DNA from: Pokkaliibacter sp. MBI-7
GTDB lineage: Bacteria; Pseudomonadota; Gammaproteobacteria; Pseudomonadales; Balneatricaceae
Reading direction: 5' to 3'
NCBI RefSeq assembly: GCF_029846635.1
Contig: NZ_JARVTG010000001.1
Span: 839,001 to 903,000 of the forward strand
Length of the DNA: 64,000 nucleotides
Shown here: positions 52,421 through 60,758 of the stretch, piece by piece
How the letters are laid out: the number at the start of each line of letters is the position of its first letter
How positions within the stretch are numbered: the stretch's first letter is position 1
Position numbers and translations under genes: made by a program
Notes under the pieces: generated by a model
What the model was told of the DNA's origin: nothing
Seen by the model: the letters and a program-made list of their open reading frames with translations, nothing else
Database searches by the model: none

Positions 52421-52741
52421 ACATCACACCTTCAGGGTGGCAAGCCAGCCTCATTTGCCCGTCGTCAGATTACCCAGAATCTGTTAACGATGAGCTACAC
52501 GTCGGCCATATGGCGTTGGCAGACAGCACGTTTTGTCGAGCAATAATGGTGCATTGCTCACGCAAGTCAGGCCTGCTGCGGAAGGAGAGGTACAGATTTG
52601 GCGCAGGATAAGGCCCGACTGCAATTACGAACCTGATTCATCTGCATATACAAGAAACCTGCCAAGACACAGGCGGGATAAGGAAGTCACAGAAAGTTCA
52701 AAAACGGAGGCCGGAGCACATCAGGCTCCGGCCATCACACA
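52421..52741. other. Intergenic region between M48 protease and Amt-GGEEF genes
   Basis: This 321 bp region upstream of the Amt fusion contains the terminator of the M48 gene (52700-52733) at its far end. The rest (52421-52690) probably holds the Amt-fusion promoter. I see no NtrC-type sites or -24/-12 sequence that I would defend. Confidence 0.5.
52700..52733 (-). terminator. Terminator of the M48 protease gene
   Basis: On the minus strand a perfect 9 bp stem GGCCGGAGC/GCTCCGGCC is followed by TCCGTTTTTG. It lies just after the protease stop codon. Confidence 0.8.
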
Positions 52742-53476
52742 TTACAGCAGAGACTGGATGTGCTTGATGCGATCAGAAGTGGCCGGGTGCGAATCCAGCA
52801 TGCTATGGCTGCCGCTTTCCAGTGCCATCAGCTTCTGCATGGCAGTGATGTTGGCTTTGGCATTCCATTTGTGACGCTTCATGAAGGAAACCGAGTAACC
52901 ATCCGCTTCGGACTCCTGCTTCTGGGAAAACTGCGCATTCAGCAGTTCTTCAGAGAAGTCGGCCAGCTCACTCTGGTTCAGCAGCGCGGCCGTGCCACCT
53001 GTAGCACTGGCACCCTGACGGGCAGCGGAGGCCGCCAGCGCCATCTGTGTCGCCTTTTTGCTATGGCCCAGTTTCACGTGGCCAATTTCATGACCGATGA
53101 CCGAACGCACTTCGTCATCCGTCATGCGGTCGAGCAGCCCGCTGTAGACTCGCACGGTGCCGTTGGCCATGGCAAAGGCGTTCACTTCCTTGGTCTCATA
53201 GACGCGGAAGTTCAGCGCCAGACCGTCTTCATTGGTCACCCCTTTGACGATACGCGCCAGACGCTTACTGTATTTGCTATTGGGGGAGGACAGCTTGTTG
53301 CGGCTGTCATAGTAGACCGCCGCCTGATCTGCCATACGTTTGGCATCCTCATCGCTGAAAGTGGCCGCATGAAAAGCCGTCTCTGCCGCGCCGATGGAAG
53401 CAGTATTAATGACACCATTCTGTACGCAACCAGCCATAACAGAGGCCAGTGCCACTACGATCAGTGCTTTCTTCAT
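52742..53476 (-). CDS. M48 family metalloprotease lipoprotein
   Basis: A 244-residue lipoprotein protease. The lipobox VMAGC gives lipidation at C16 after a type II signal peptide. The zinc motif HEIGHVKLGH with a downstream glutamate (KQESEADGYSVSFM) is that of the M48 family, which includes LoiP and YcaL, both quality-control proteases at the outer membrane. It is the likely equivalent of these proteins. It forms its own transcription unit. Confidence 0.92.
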   Translation of the reverse strand: MKKALIVVALASVMAGCVQNGVINTASIGAAETAFHAATFSDEDAKRMADQAAVYYDSRNKLSSPNSKYSKRLARIVKGVTNEDGLALNFRVYETKEVNAFAMANGTVRVYSGLLDRMTDDEVRSVIGHEIGHVKLGHSKKATQMALAASAARQGASATGGTAALLNQSELADFSEELLNAQFSQKQESEADGYSVSFMKRHKWNAKANITAMQKLMALESGSHSMLDSHPATSDRIKHIQSLL

Positions 53477-53573
53477 GATTCACATCCCATGTGATTACAA
53501 AAGGACGCGCATGATAACAAATTTTTTACATTTTTAAACACTGTGCACGAAGTTGGGTTTCGCCTCAGCCGCC

Positions 53574-53816
53574 TTACTCACGCTGCAGAGAGATAAAGCC
53601 ATTGTTCATGTCGGTGCGTAAAACAAAGCGCCCCTGAATACCACTGTGCCCCACCAGCGGCCGCAGCTTATCCACCCCCAGCTGCAATACGATGCCACTG
53701 TCGGTGCGCACCCTGAGAAACCGAGCCTGGCCCCGATACATGCGCATCAGCTCATCCTGAGGAATATTGAGGGAAAAACGGTACTCCACCACATTCACAG
53801 CGTCTTCTCCTGCCAT
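53574..53816 (-). CDS. DUF2835 family protein
   Basis: An 80-residue protein of the DUF2835 family, function unknown, typical of marine gammaproteobacteria. The pattern YRFSLNIPQDELMRMYRGQ ... LRPLVGHSGIQGRFVLRT ... ISLQR is characteristic. I chose the ATG at 53816 over a TTG two codons upstream. It follows norR by 29 bp on the same strand, so the two may share a transcript. Confidence 0.85.
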   Translation of the reverse strand: MAGEDAVNVVEYRFSLNIPQDELMRMYRGQARFLRVRTDSGIVLQLGVDKLRPLVGHSGIQGRFVLRTDMNNGFISLQRE

Positions 53817-53845
53817 GCTCAAATCATCGGCCTGTTGTCAGTGCC

Positions 53846-55429
53846 TCAGGTCTTCATCCCCAGCCGTCGTGCCAGACGATGCAGATTGGCCCGATCAACC
53901 CCAAGAATTCGCGCCGCAGCGGACCAGTTGCCCTGCTGCTCCGCCAGAATGGCCTGAATCATCTGCGCCTGATACTGCTCTGTCGCCTGACGCAGATCCA
54001 GCCCCTGCCAGCCCGGTTCTTCAAACACCGCTCCCGGCAGGGACGCCGCTGCGTTGTCATTGCTCACCGATATCAGGGGGGCATCCGCCAGATCCAGCTG
54101 GGTACGGCATATTTCAATGGTACGGCTGCCACCGGCATGCACACTCAGCGCTTTAAGCGCAGCGCGGCTGAGCGCGTGTTCCAGCTCGCGCACGTTGCCC
54201 GGCCAGCGGTAGCTCAGCAGCGCCTGCTGGGCTTCATTGCTTAGGCGCAGCGCAGCCACCCCGAGCCGGATCCGGTTCTGTTCAAGGAAGTAGCCTGCCA
54301 GCTGCAACACGTCTCGCCCGCGCTCGCGCAGTGGGGGCACCTGCAAGGGGTAGACACTGAGGCGATGATAGAGATCAGCGCGGAAGCGCCCGGCCCTGAC
54401 CTCCTCCTGCAGCTGGCGATTGGTGGCAGCGATAATGCGTACATCGACACGATGATCTTTGTCGCTGCCCAGACGCTGAATCTGCCCGCTCTGTAACACG
54501 CGCAGCAGCTTGGCCTGAATACTCAGGGGTAACTCTCCGACCTCATCGAGAAACAGCGTGCCGCCATCGGCCAGCTCGAACTTGCCAGCCCGCTCAGTCA
54601 CCGCGCCAGAAAAGGCACCCCGGGCATGGCCAAACAACTCGCTCTCAGCCAGCGTCTCGTTAAGCGCGGCGCAGTTGAGGCTGATCAACGGCTGACGGGC
54701 GCGATCTGACTGCCGATGCAGTGCCTCGGCGACCCGTTCCTTGCCTACGCCGGTTTCACCCAGAATCAGTACCGCCAGCGAAGACGAGGCTACCAGGGCA
54801 ATTTCGTCCTGCAGTGCGCGCATCACCGCGCTATTGCCAATCATGTCCTGCTCAGCACGGGACTGCAGCATAGCCTGACTGACCTGCTCCGAATGGGCCG
54901 CCCGCTGTGACAAGGCGTGCATGCGCTCGGCCGCCGCCACACTGGCCGCCGCCAGCTGCATCATGATCTCAAGCTCAGTCATGTCAAAGCCGTCGAAATG
55001 GCCCGGCTGCAACGCATCCAGCGTCAGCACGCCCCACAGCCGGTTATCCAGATACAGAGCGCAGCCCATACAGTCATGCACGTCCAGCGGGGTCTGCGCA
55101 TCCTCCTGCGGCACCTCGACCAGACCATCATAAGGATCAGGCAGGTCGCAGTCGGCGGCAAAGCGTAACGGCACTCGCTGCGCGGCAATGGCCTGCAGAC
55201 GGGGGTGATGGGCCAGACTGAAACGCCGCCCGAGCGTATCTTCACTCAGCCCAAAGACAGCAACCGGTACCAGCGTATCCTGCTCCAGCCGCAACAAGGC
55301 GCAGGCGTGGCAGGGGAAACGCTGGGTAATGCAGTCCAGCACCCGTTGATAGCGTTCCTGATCGGGCAGGTCACGGCTCAAATCCGCCACCAGCGACAGC
55401 ACATCGGCCATGTCAGCAAGCGATGTCAT
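53846..55429 (-). CDS. norR: Nitric-oxide-responsive sigma-54 activator NorR/FhpR
   Basis: A 527-residue enhancer-binding protein: GAF sensor (about residues 20-165), AAA+ domain (about 197-425) and a C-terminal helix-turn-helix (about 485-527). The GAF domain has HDCMGC at 118-123, fitting the His/Cys ligands of the non-haem iron that binds NO in E. coli NorR. Walker A is GETGVGKE (224-231) and Walker B TLFLDEVG. The sigma-54-contacting loop reads GAFSGA (271-276) instead of the usual GAFTGA. It is divergent from hmp, across a site array and -24/-12 element, as in the fhpR-fhp pair of Pseudomonas. Confidence 0.93.
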   Translation of the reverse strand: MTSLADMADVLSLVADLSRDLPDQERYQRVLDCITQRFPCHACALLRLEQDTLVPVAVFGLSEDTLGRRFSLAHHPRLQAIAAQRVPLRFAADCDLPDPYDGLVEVPQEDAQTPLDVHDCMGCALYLDNRLWGVLTLDALQPGHFDGFDMTELEIMMQLAAASVAAAERMHALSQRAAHSEQVSQAMLQSRAEQDMIGNSAVMRALQDEIALVASSSLAVLILGETGVGKERVAEALHRQSDRARQPLISLNCAALNETLAESELFGHARGAFSGAVTERAGKFELADGGTLFLDEVGELPLSIQAKLLRVLQSGQIQRLGSDKDHRVDVRIIAATNRQLQEEVRAGRFRADLYHRLSVYPLQVPPLRERGRDVLQLAGYFLEQNRIRLGVAALRLSNEAQQALLSYRWPGNVRELEHALSRAALKALSVHAGGSRTIEICRTQLDLADAPLISVSNDNAAASLPGAVFEEPGWQGLDLRQATEQYQAQMIQAILAEQQGNWSAAARILGVDRANLHRLARRLGMKT

Positions 55430-55479
55430 AAACACCTCATGTATCAGAATGACTACAAAAAAATTGAAGTCATAATGAC
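55425..55479. promoter_or_regulatory. Candidate NorR enhancer sites (three)
   Basis: A perfect palindrome GTCATAATGAC is at 55469-55479. Two 9-of-11 matches to it lie at 55425-55435 (GTCATAAACAC, overlapping the norR start codon) and 55443-55453 (ATCAGAATGAC). All are upstream of the hmp -24/-12 element. NorR is known to need three such GT-N7-AC sites upstream of its target promoter. The site over the norR ATG would permit autoregulation. Confidence 0.6.
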
Positions 55480-55520
55480 CACACAAAATACAAATTATTG
55501 ATTTTATTGAAAATAATTAA

Positions 55521-55536
55521 TGGCACGAAGGTTGAT
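55521..55536 (+). promoter_or_regulatory. Sigma-54 (-24/-12) promoter of hmp
   Basis: TGGCACG-N4-TTGAT fits the sigma-54 consensus TGGCACG-N4-TTGCA/T in all but one position (A for C in the -12 GC). It ends about 36 bp before the hmp start, giving a short leader with an AGGAG ribosome site. A sigma-54 activator gene is divergent and rpoN is in this window. Confidence 0.65.
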
Positions 55537-55572
55537 ATAGCTCATACAGACATCAACTCAGGAGCATAAACC

Positions 55573-56751
55573 ATGCTGTCCGCCACCACCCGTGACATTG
55601 TGACTCAGACCGTACCTGTACTGGAAGCCGGCGGGGAAGCTCTCACCCGCCACTTCTACAACTACATGCTGAGCCACTACCCCGAGGTGCGCCCGCTGTT
55701 CAATCAGGCCAATCAGGTCAGTGGCACCCAGCCGCGCGCCCTGGCCTCGGCGATTCTCAACTACGCCAAACACATTAACCGGCTGGAGGCATTGGGCCCG
55801 CTGGTAGGACAAATCGTCAGCAAGCACGTATCACTGCAAATTCTGCCGGAACACTATCCGATTGTTGGCACCTGTTTACTGCAAGCTATCAAAGATGTGC
55901 TGGGCGATGCCGCCACCGATGACATCATCAATGCCTGGGCCGAAGCCTATCAGTTTCTGGCTGATCTGCTGATTGGTGCTGAAGAGAAAGTCTATGCCGG
56001 GAATGCAGAAGCCGCAGGCGGCTGGCGTGGGGCGCGGGCATTCCGTCTGGTACGCAAGCAGGTGGAAAGCGACGAAATCACGTCATTCTATTTTGAGCCG
56101 GTGGATGGCAATCCCATTCTTGCCCACCAGCCCGGTCAGTACATCGGCCTGCAGGTCTGGGTTGATGGCGTCGAGCAGCGTCGCAACTATTCCCTCTCCG
56201 CTGCCCCCAACAGCCACTACTATCGCATCAGTGTTAAACGTGAAGCACAAGGCGCGGTATCTAACTATCTGCATGATCAGCTGTCACCCGGACAGACAAT
56301 CAACCTGTTCCCGCCCACCGGCGAACTGCTGCTGCAGCCCGGTAGCGGCCCGGTAGCACTGCTCAGCGCTGGCGTTGGCATCACCCCGACTCTGCCGATC
56401 CTGCAGCAGGCCCTGTCAGCAGGTCGTGATGTGGTGTTTATTCACTACGCCCGTCACCGTGGAGTGGAAGCCTTCCGCGACGAACTCGACCAGCTGCAGG
56501 GCAAATACCCTGCACAGCTGCAGCGTTATCGGGTGCTGGAGCAACACGATGAGGAAGATCAGGCCGATGACACCGGCCGTATCTATATCGAACAGCTGCA
56601 ACGCTGGTTGCCTGACCATGAGGCGCTGCAGGCATACTTCATTGGCCCCGCTCCCTTTATGCAGGCCGCCCGGCACCTGTTAAAAGATATCGGCGTCAGC
56701 GAAGACCGCCAGTTCTATGAGTTCTTCGGCCCGGCTCAGGCCCTGAACTGA
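55573..56751 (+). CDS. hmp: Flavohemoglobin, nitric oxide dioxygenase
   Basis: A 392-residue flavohaemoprotein that oxidises NO to nitrate with O2 and NAD(P)H. The globin domain (1-138) has the distal pocket in TRHFYNYMLSHYP and the proximal histidine in VSKHVSLQILPEHY. The reductase part has the FAD motif RRNYSLS (about residue 197) and the NAD motif GVGITPTLPI. Length is that of E. coli Hmp (396). It is activated presumably by NorR (divergent) through a sigma-54 promoter, and closed by a strong terminator. Confidence 0.96.
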   Translation: MLSATTRDIVTQTVPVLEAGGEALTRHFYNYMLSHYPEVRPLFNQANQVSGTQPRALASAILNYAKHINRLEALGPLVGQIVSKHVSLQILPEHYPIVGTCLLQAIKDVLGDAATDDIINAWAEAYQFLADLLIGAEEKVYAGNAEAAGGWRGARAFRLVRKQVESDEITSFYFEPVDGNPILAHQPGQYIGLQVWVDGVEQRRNYSLSAAPNSHYYRISVKREAQGAVSNYLHDQLSPGQTINLFPPTGELLLQPGSGPVALLSAGVGITPTLPILQQALSAGRDVVFIHYARHRGVEAFRDELDQLQGKYPAQLQRYRVLEQHDEEDQADDTGRIYIEQLQRWLPDHEALQAYFIGPAPFMQAARHLLKDIGVSEDRQFYEFFGPAQALN

Positions 56752-56817
56752 TATGTGCAGAGGTTTAACTGACTGGCTCAGAAACTAATCAGAAAGACGC
56801 TGATCAGACAGACGTAG

Positions 56818-56853
56818 AAAGCCCCGGCAGTGACACGCACTGCCGGGGCTTTT
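56818..56853. terminator. Bidirectional terminator between hmp and EamA gene
   Basis: A near-perfect 14 bp stem (AGCCCCGGCAGT/ACTGCCGGGGCT with flanking AA/TT) around a 7-base loop, followed by TTTTCT. It lies between the convergent hmp and EamA genes. Confidence 0.9.
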
Positions 56854-56868
56854 CTGTCTCCACATTGC

Positions 56869-57819
56869 CTAACTTGCGATGGCGACGTTTTTCCGCTGCG
56901 GCCAGCGCAACAGCTGGCTGGCAAGACAGACCCCTATGACCACCAGCAGCATACCCAGCATAGTGCGGGCCGAAACATGCTCACCGAGTAACAGTACCGC
57001 CAGCAGTGAGGCCAGCACCGGCGTCAGGGAGCCGATAGCCGCCGGCACTTCGGCGCCAAGGCGAGTAATGGCATAAGCAAAGGTAAAGGCTGATACGAGC
57101 CCAACACCAACGCCCTGCACACCGATATGAAACAGCAACTCGCTGAGCGGCAGACTGACCAGCTGCAGCGGTTGCTGACGCCACAACAGCGCCAGCAGTG
57201 TCAGCACCAGCGACGTCACCGCCAGAAACGAAGCGCCCTGCCAGGGTGTCAGCCCGGCCTTGCGCAGCGAAACGGTGTAATACGCCCACAGCAGACCGCA
57301 GCCAACAAAAATCAGATGTCCCTTCCAGCGTTCGCCTCCCTGTACCAGCGACATCGACAGCATCACCAGCGTCCCCAGCAGAATCAGCCCCAGCCCCCAG
57401 CGCCGGGCCACAGAGACGGTCTCGCCGTAACAGCACACCGCAATGGCACTGACAAACAGGGGAATGGTGCCGAGGATCAGGGTGCTGCCATCACTGACCG
57501 AAGCGTAGTGCATACCCTGCCCGGCAATCAGGAAGTAAGGCAGGCCACCGCCGACGATGATCCCCAGCAGATAGCGTTTGGGCGCCTGCGTAATACGCCG
57601 GGCATGACGGATAAACAGAGGCAGGAATACCAGCGCCGCCGGTGCGAAACGGATCAGGGCCAGATCCAGCGCAGGCAGCGATGCCCGGGCACCGATGCGC
57701 AGTGATACAAAGAAACTGGCCCAGACCAGCAGCGTCAGCGCTAATGCCACGCCACCGCGCATACGCGGCGACCACCAGACGGAAGGAGCAGCAAGGGAAT
57801 TACCAGCAACGGAAGCCAT
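56869..57819 (-). CDS. EamA/DMT family transporter
   Basis: A 316-residue exporter with ten helices and two EamA repeats (ALALTLLVWASFFVSLRIG in the first helix; AAIGSLTPVLASLLAVLLLG in the ninth). I chose the ATG at 57819, where the helices have a normal start; the upstream extension is unlikely coding. It is divergent from an Lrp/AsnC regulator with 157 bp between starts, so an amino acid may be its substrate. Confidence 0.88.
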   Translation of the reverse strand: MASVAGNSLAAPSVWWSPRMRGGVALALTLLVWASFFVSLRIGARASLPALDLALIRFAPAALVFLPLFIRHARRITQAPKRYLLGIIVGGGLPYFLIAGQGMHYASVSDGSTLILGTIPLFVSAIAVCCYGETVSVARRWGLGLILLGTLVMLSMSLVQGGERWKGHLIFVGCGLLWAYYTVSLRKAGLTPWQGASFLAVTSLVLTLLALLWRQQPLQLVSLPLSELLFHIGVQGVGVGLVSAFTFAYAITRLGAEVPAAIGSLTPVLASLLAVLLLGEHVSARTMLGMLLVVIGVCLASQLLRWPQRKNVAIAS

Positions 57820-57976
57820 GATGTTGTACCTGGGCCACAAGGGGATTTGCTGGCGCCAGTATAGGGGCGGAGTACAGGGCGTTTCAGGGCAAACTTGCCA
57901 CCCCAATGCCTTATAACGGGTGAATAAAATCAGATAATCGATAATTATGAGTGGAAATCACCCTTGAGCACTGACC

Positions 57977-58450
57977 ATGGACAGAACCGATCTGCGCATT
58001 CTGCAATTACTGCAGGCCGATGGCCGTTTGAGCACCGTCGAACTGGCGGACAAGGTGGGCCTTTCGCCCTCCCCCTGTGCGCGCCGCCTCAAACGCCTGG
58101 AAGACCAGGGCACCATCAGTGGCTATCGCGCCATTCTTGATCGCAACCAGCTGGCACTGTCGACCACGGTATTTGTCAGCGTCCGTCTGAGCCACCATCA
58201 GGAAGAAGTCGTGCAGGCTTTCGAGAACGCCATGATGACCATGAGCGAAGTCATCAGCTGCCATGTGGTGTCTGGCGCCTTTGACTATCTGCTGGAGGTG
58301 GTTGCCCGGGACCTGAGCGACTACGAGGGGCTGGTACGCAAGCTGCGGGTGCTGCCGATGGTGCATGACATCAACAGCAGCTTCGCCATTCGGACAGTGA
58401 AAGACCGCTTTCCGCTTCCCCTTGCGGTGGAGGAAGTGAAACAGAGCTGA
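57977..58450 (+). CDS. Lrp/AsnC family transcriptional regulator
   Basis: A 157-residue regulator with N-terminal winged helix-turn-helix (DRTDLRILQLLQADGRLS ... VGLSPSPCARRLKRLEDQG) and a C-terminal RAM/ligand-binding domain (about 65-150, VSGAFDYLLEVVARDLSDYE). It probably responds to an amino acid and controls the divergent EamA exporter. An AT-rich stretch around 57930-57950, between the two starts, with ATAATCGATAATTAT is a possible binding site. Confidence 0.93.
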   Translation: MDRTDLRILQLLQADGRLSTVELADKVGLSPSPCARRLKRLEDQGTISGYRAILDRNQLALSTTVFVSVRLSHHQEEVVQAFENAMMTMSEVISCHVVSGAFDYLLEVVARDLSDYEGLVRKLRVLPMVHDINSSFAIRTVKDRFPLPLAVEEVKQS

Positions 58451-58466
58451 GCAGGTGAGCACGCTC

Positions 58467-58485
58467 TGAGGAAGCGGATTTTACG
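58467..58485. repeat. Second copy of the greB-upstream repeat core
   Basis: TGAGGAAGCGGATTTTACG matches TGAGGAAGCGGAGTTTACG at 41727-41745 in 18 of 19 positions. It lies in the gap between the Lrp regulator and the convergent DUF2937 gene. Outside this core the two sites do not match clearly. Confidence 0.45.
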
Positions 58486-58506
58486 CGTCAGAACGGACTG
58501 ACAAAT

Positions 58507-59025
58507 TTAAAGCTGTCCGGCCCGACGACTGAACGGGCCAATACCGGCGATGCGCGCCAGCAGCAGGATAAACAGTTCGATCAGGAAAGAAGCGAGAAAG
58601 CCGACCGCGACTCCCCAGCCAATGGCAGAGGGCGTCAGCGGCACGGTGTAGCTGTACTGGTTCAGCGTTTCCTGCAGCAGGCTGCGGTTGGCCGCCACCA
58701 GCATATGCCAGGTCACGCCATACCAGGGCTGTTGCAGCGCCCGCTGCTCGGCGGTAAACACCTGATAGCGCTGATAGACCGCCCTGACGCTGACCGAATC
58801 GGCCTGAAATACCGGGTCATCACTGTCGGCATAATGCTGGATCAGCGCCTGCAGATCACCCTTGAAGTACTTGTCAGCAGTTTGCTGGAAGGCCTGCAGG
58901 TTCTGCCCGGCTTCCTGCAAATGGGCATCGACCCGCTTCTGATACTGGTCGATCAGCCCCGGCACCTGCACCCCCAGCAGCAGGCCCACTGCAAATACCA
59001 TCAGCCGCAGATAATCACGAAACAT
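58507..59025 (-). CDS. DUF2937 family membrane protein
   Basis: A 172-residue protein of the DUF2937 family, function unknown. It has an N-terminal helix (RLMVFAVGLLLGVQVPGLI), a helical coiled segment (about residues 25-110) and a second hydrophobic helix near the C terminus (IGWGVAVGFLASFLIELFILLL). I chose the ATG at 59025 with a GGAGG ribosome site; upstream sequence in frame is without similarity. Confidence 0.85.
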   Translation of the reverse strand: MFRDYLRLMVFAVGLLLGVQVPGLIDQYQKRVDAHLQEAGQNLQAFQQTADKYFKGDLQALIQHYADSDDPVFQADSVSVRAVYQRYQVFTAEQRALQQPWYGVTWHMLVAANRSLLQETLNQYSYTVPLTPSAIGWGVAVGFLASFLIELFILLLARIAGIGPFSRRAGQL

Positions 59026-59128
59026 GGGGGCCTCCTCTTTGCCCGGTTGAAGGCTGCCACTCTGCCACACTCCGGTGACTATGCGCCACGAGACCCGGTC
59101 GGAATAACCCGCGGCCTCACCTCCAGAA

Positions 59129-59158
59129 ACAAAAAAGGCAGGAAAAGTCTTTCCTGCC
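59129..59158 (-). terminator. uxaCBA operon terminator
   Basis: On the minus strand a perfect 9 bp stem GGCAGGAAA/TTTCCTGCC is followed by TTTTTTGTTT. It lies about 110 bp after the uxaA stop. Smaller imperfect hairpins at about 59180-59260 come before it. Confidence 0.85.
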
Positions 59159-59265
59159 CTGCTGTCACTGTCGACAAAAAGGAGTGGAGTCAAGACTCCC
59201 ACTCACCACACGATTAAAGCTCAGTCATCAGGGGGCGCTCGGGAGCACCCAGCTGAACAACAAAA

Positions 59266-60756
59266 TTACAGCGTCACACCGCTCTTGAAGATCGCCAGCT
59301 CACGAAATTCGAGCTTCTCGTTACAGGTGGGGGCACCATTGGCAATGGCGGTCACCTTGTCGATAAACTCCTCCAGCAACGTGGCCATATCGACACCATG
59401 CACCAGCCGTCCGGCATCGAAGTCAATCCAGTGGCGTTTGCGCTCGGCCAGCTCAGTGTTGGTGGCAATCTTCATTGTGGGGACAAAGCCACCATAAGGC
59501 GTGCCACGCCCGGTACTGAACAGCACCATATGGCAACCTGCACCGGCCAGTGCACTGGTGGCCACGGCATCATTACCCGGGGCACTGAGCAGGTTGAGAC
59601 CCGGTGACTGCAGGCGCTCGCCATATTCCAGTACATCCACTACCGCACTCTGCCCGGCCTTCTGGGTACAACCGAGGGATTTCTCCTCCAGCGTGGAAAT
59701 ACCACCTGCTTTATTACCCGGTGAGGGGTTTTCATAGATCGGCTGGTTGTGGGCAATAAAGTACGACTTGAAGTCATTGACCATCTTCACCGTCTTGGTA
59801 AAGGTCTCTTCATCGCGGCAGCGGCTCATCAGAATCCGTTCGGCACCGAACATCTCCGGTACTTCGGTCAGTACCGAGGTGCCACCGTGGCTGATGACAT
59901 AATCGGAAAACTGCCCGAGCAGCGGATTGGCGGTAATCCCGGACAAGCCATCAGAACCCCCGCACTCAAGCCCGAAACGCAGCTCCGACAATTTGCCCGG
60001 CACCCGCTGGTCATGGCGCATCTGCTCATACAACTCATGCAGATAGGCAACACCGGCGGCAATTTCATCTTCCTGCTGCTGGCATACCATAAAGCGCGTG
60101 CGCTGCTCATCATGCTCGCCGAGGGTGTCACGGAATGCGGCAATCTGGTTGTTCTCACAGCCCAGACCAATCACCAGCACCGCCCCGGCATTGGGATGCC
60201 TGACCATGTTCTGCAACATGGTGCGGGTATTGACGTGATCCTGCCCCAGCTGCGAGCAGCCATACTGATGGCCGTGCAGGTAGATGCCGTCAATGCCGGG
60301 CGCATTGCCGGTTTCCTGCAGAAATTGCTGCAGCATCAGCTTGGCCAGCCCATTGACACACCCTACCGTCGGCAGAATCCACAGCTCATTGCGAATCCCG
60401 ACCTGACCATTACTGCGGCGATACAACTGCACCTCACGATCTGCCAGATGACTGCCGAGCGCAGTCGGCACCGGCTGGTAGCTGTACTCGTCCAGATCAC
60501 TGAGGTTGGTCGCTACATTGTGACTGTGGATATGGGCTCCTGCGGCAATACTCTCCCGCGCATGACCAATCGGCAGGCCGTACTTGATCACCTGTGCACC
60601 CACGGGCAGCGCCTGCAGGGCAAATTTGTGACCGCGCTGCACCGGCTGCAACAGCGTCACCGAGCTGCCATCGAAGGCAAACGCTTCACCTGCGTCCAGA
60701 TCCCGCAGTGCGACGGCAACATTATCCAGAGAATGTATTCGGATACAGGCTTGCAT
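59266..60756 (-). CDS. uxaA: Altronate dehydratase
   Basis: A 496-residue UxaA-family dehydratase that converts D-altronate to 2-keto-3-deoxygluconate in the galacturonate pathway. The N-terminal SAF-like domain (about residues 10-90) and catalytic domain motifs HGHQYGCSQLGQDH, GLGCENNQ and FGLECGGSDGLSG with metal-binding cysteines are present. Length equals that of E. coli UxaA (495). It is last in the operon, 2 bp after uxaB. Confidence 0.95.
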   Translation of the reverse strand: MQACIRIHSLDNVAVALRDLDAGEAFAFDGSSVTLLQPVQRGHKFALQALPVGAQVIKYGLPIGHARESIAAGAHIHSHNVATNLSDLDEYSYQPVPTALGSHLADREVQLYRRSNGQVGIRNELWILPTVGCVNGLAKLMLQQFLQETGNAPGIDGIYLHGHQYGCSQLGQDHVNTRTMLQNMVRHPNAGAVLVIGLGCENNQIAAFRDTLGEHDEQRTRFMVCQQQEDEIAAGVAYLHELYEQMRHDQRVPGKLSELRFGLECGGSDGLSGITANPLLGQFSDYVISHGGTSVLTEVPEMFGAERILMSRCRDEETFTKTVKMVNDFKSYFIAHNQPIYENPSPGNKAGGISTLEEKSLGCTQKAGQSAVVDVLEYGERLQSPGLNLLSAPGNDAVATSALAGAGCHMVLFSTGRGTPYGGFVPTMKIATNTELAERKRHWIDFDAGRLVHGVDMATLLEEFIDKVTAIANGAPTCNEKLEFRELAIFKSGVTL

Positions 60757-60758
60757 GA

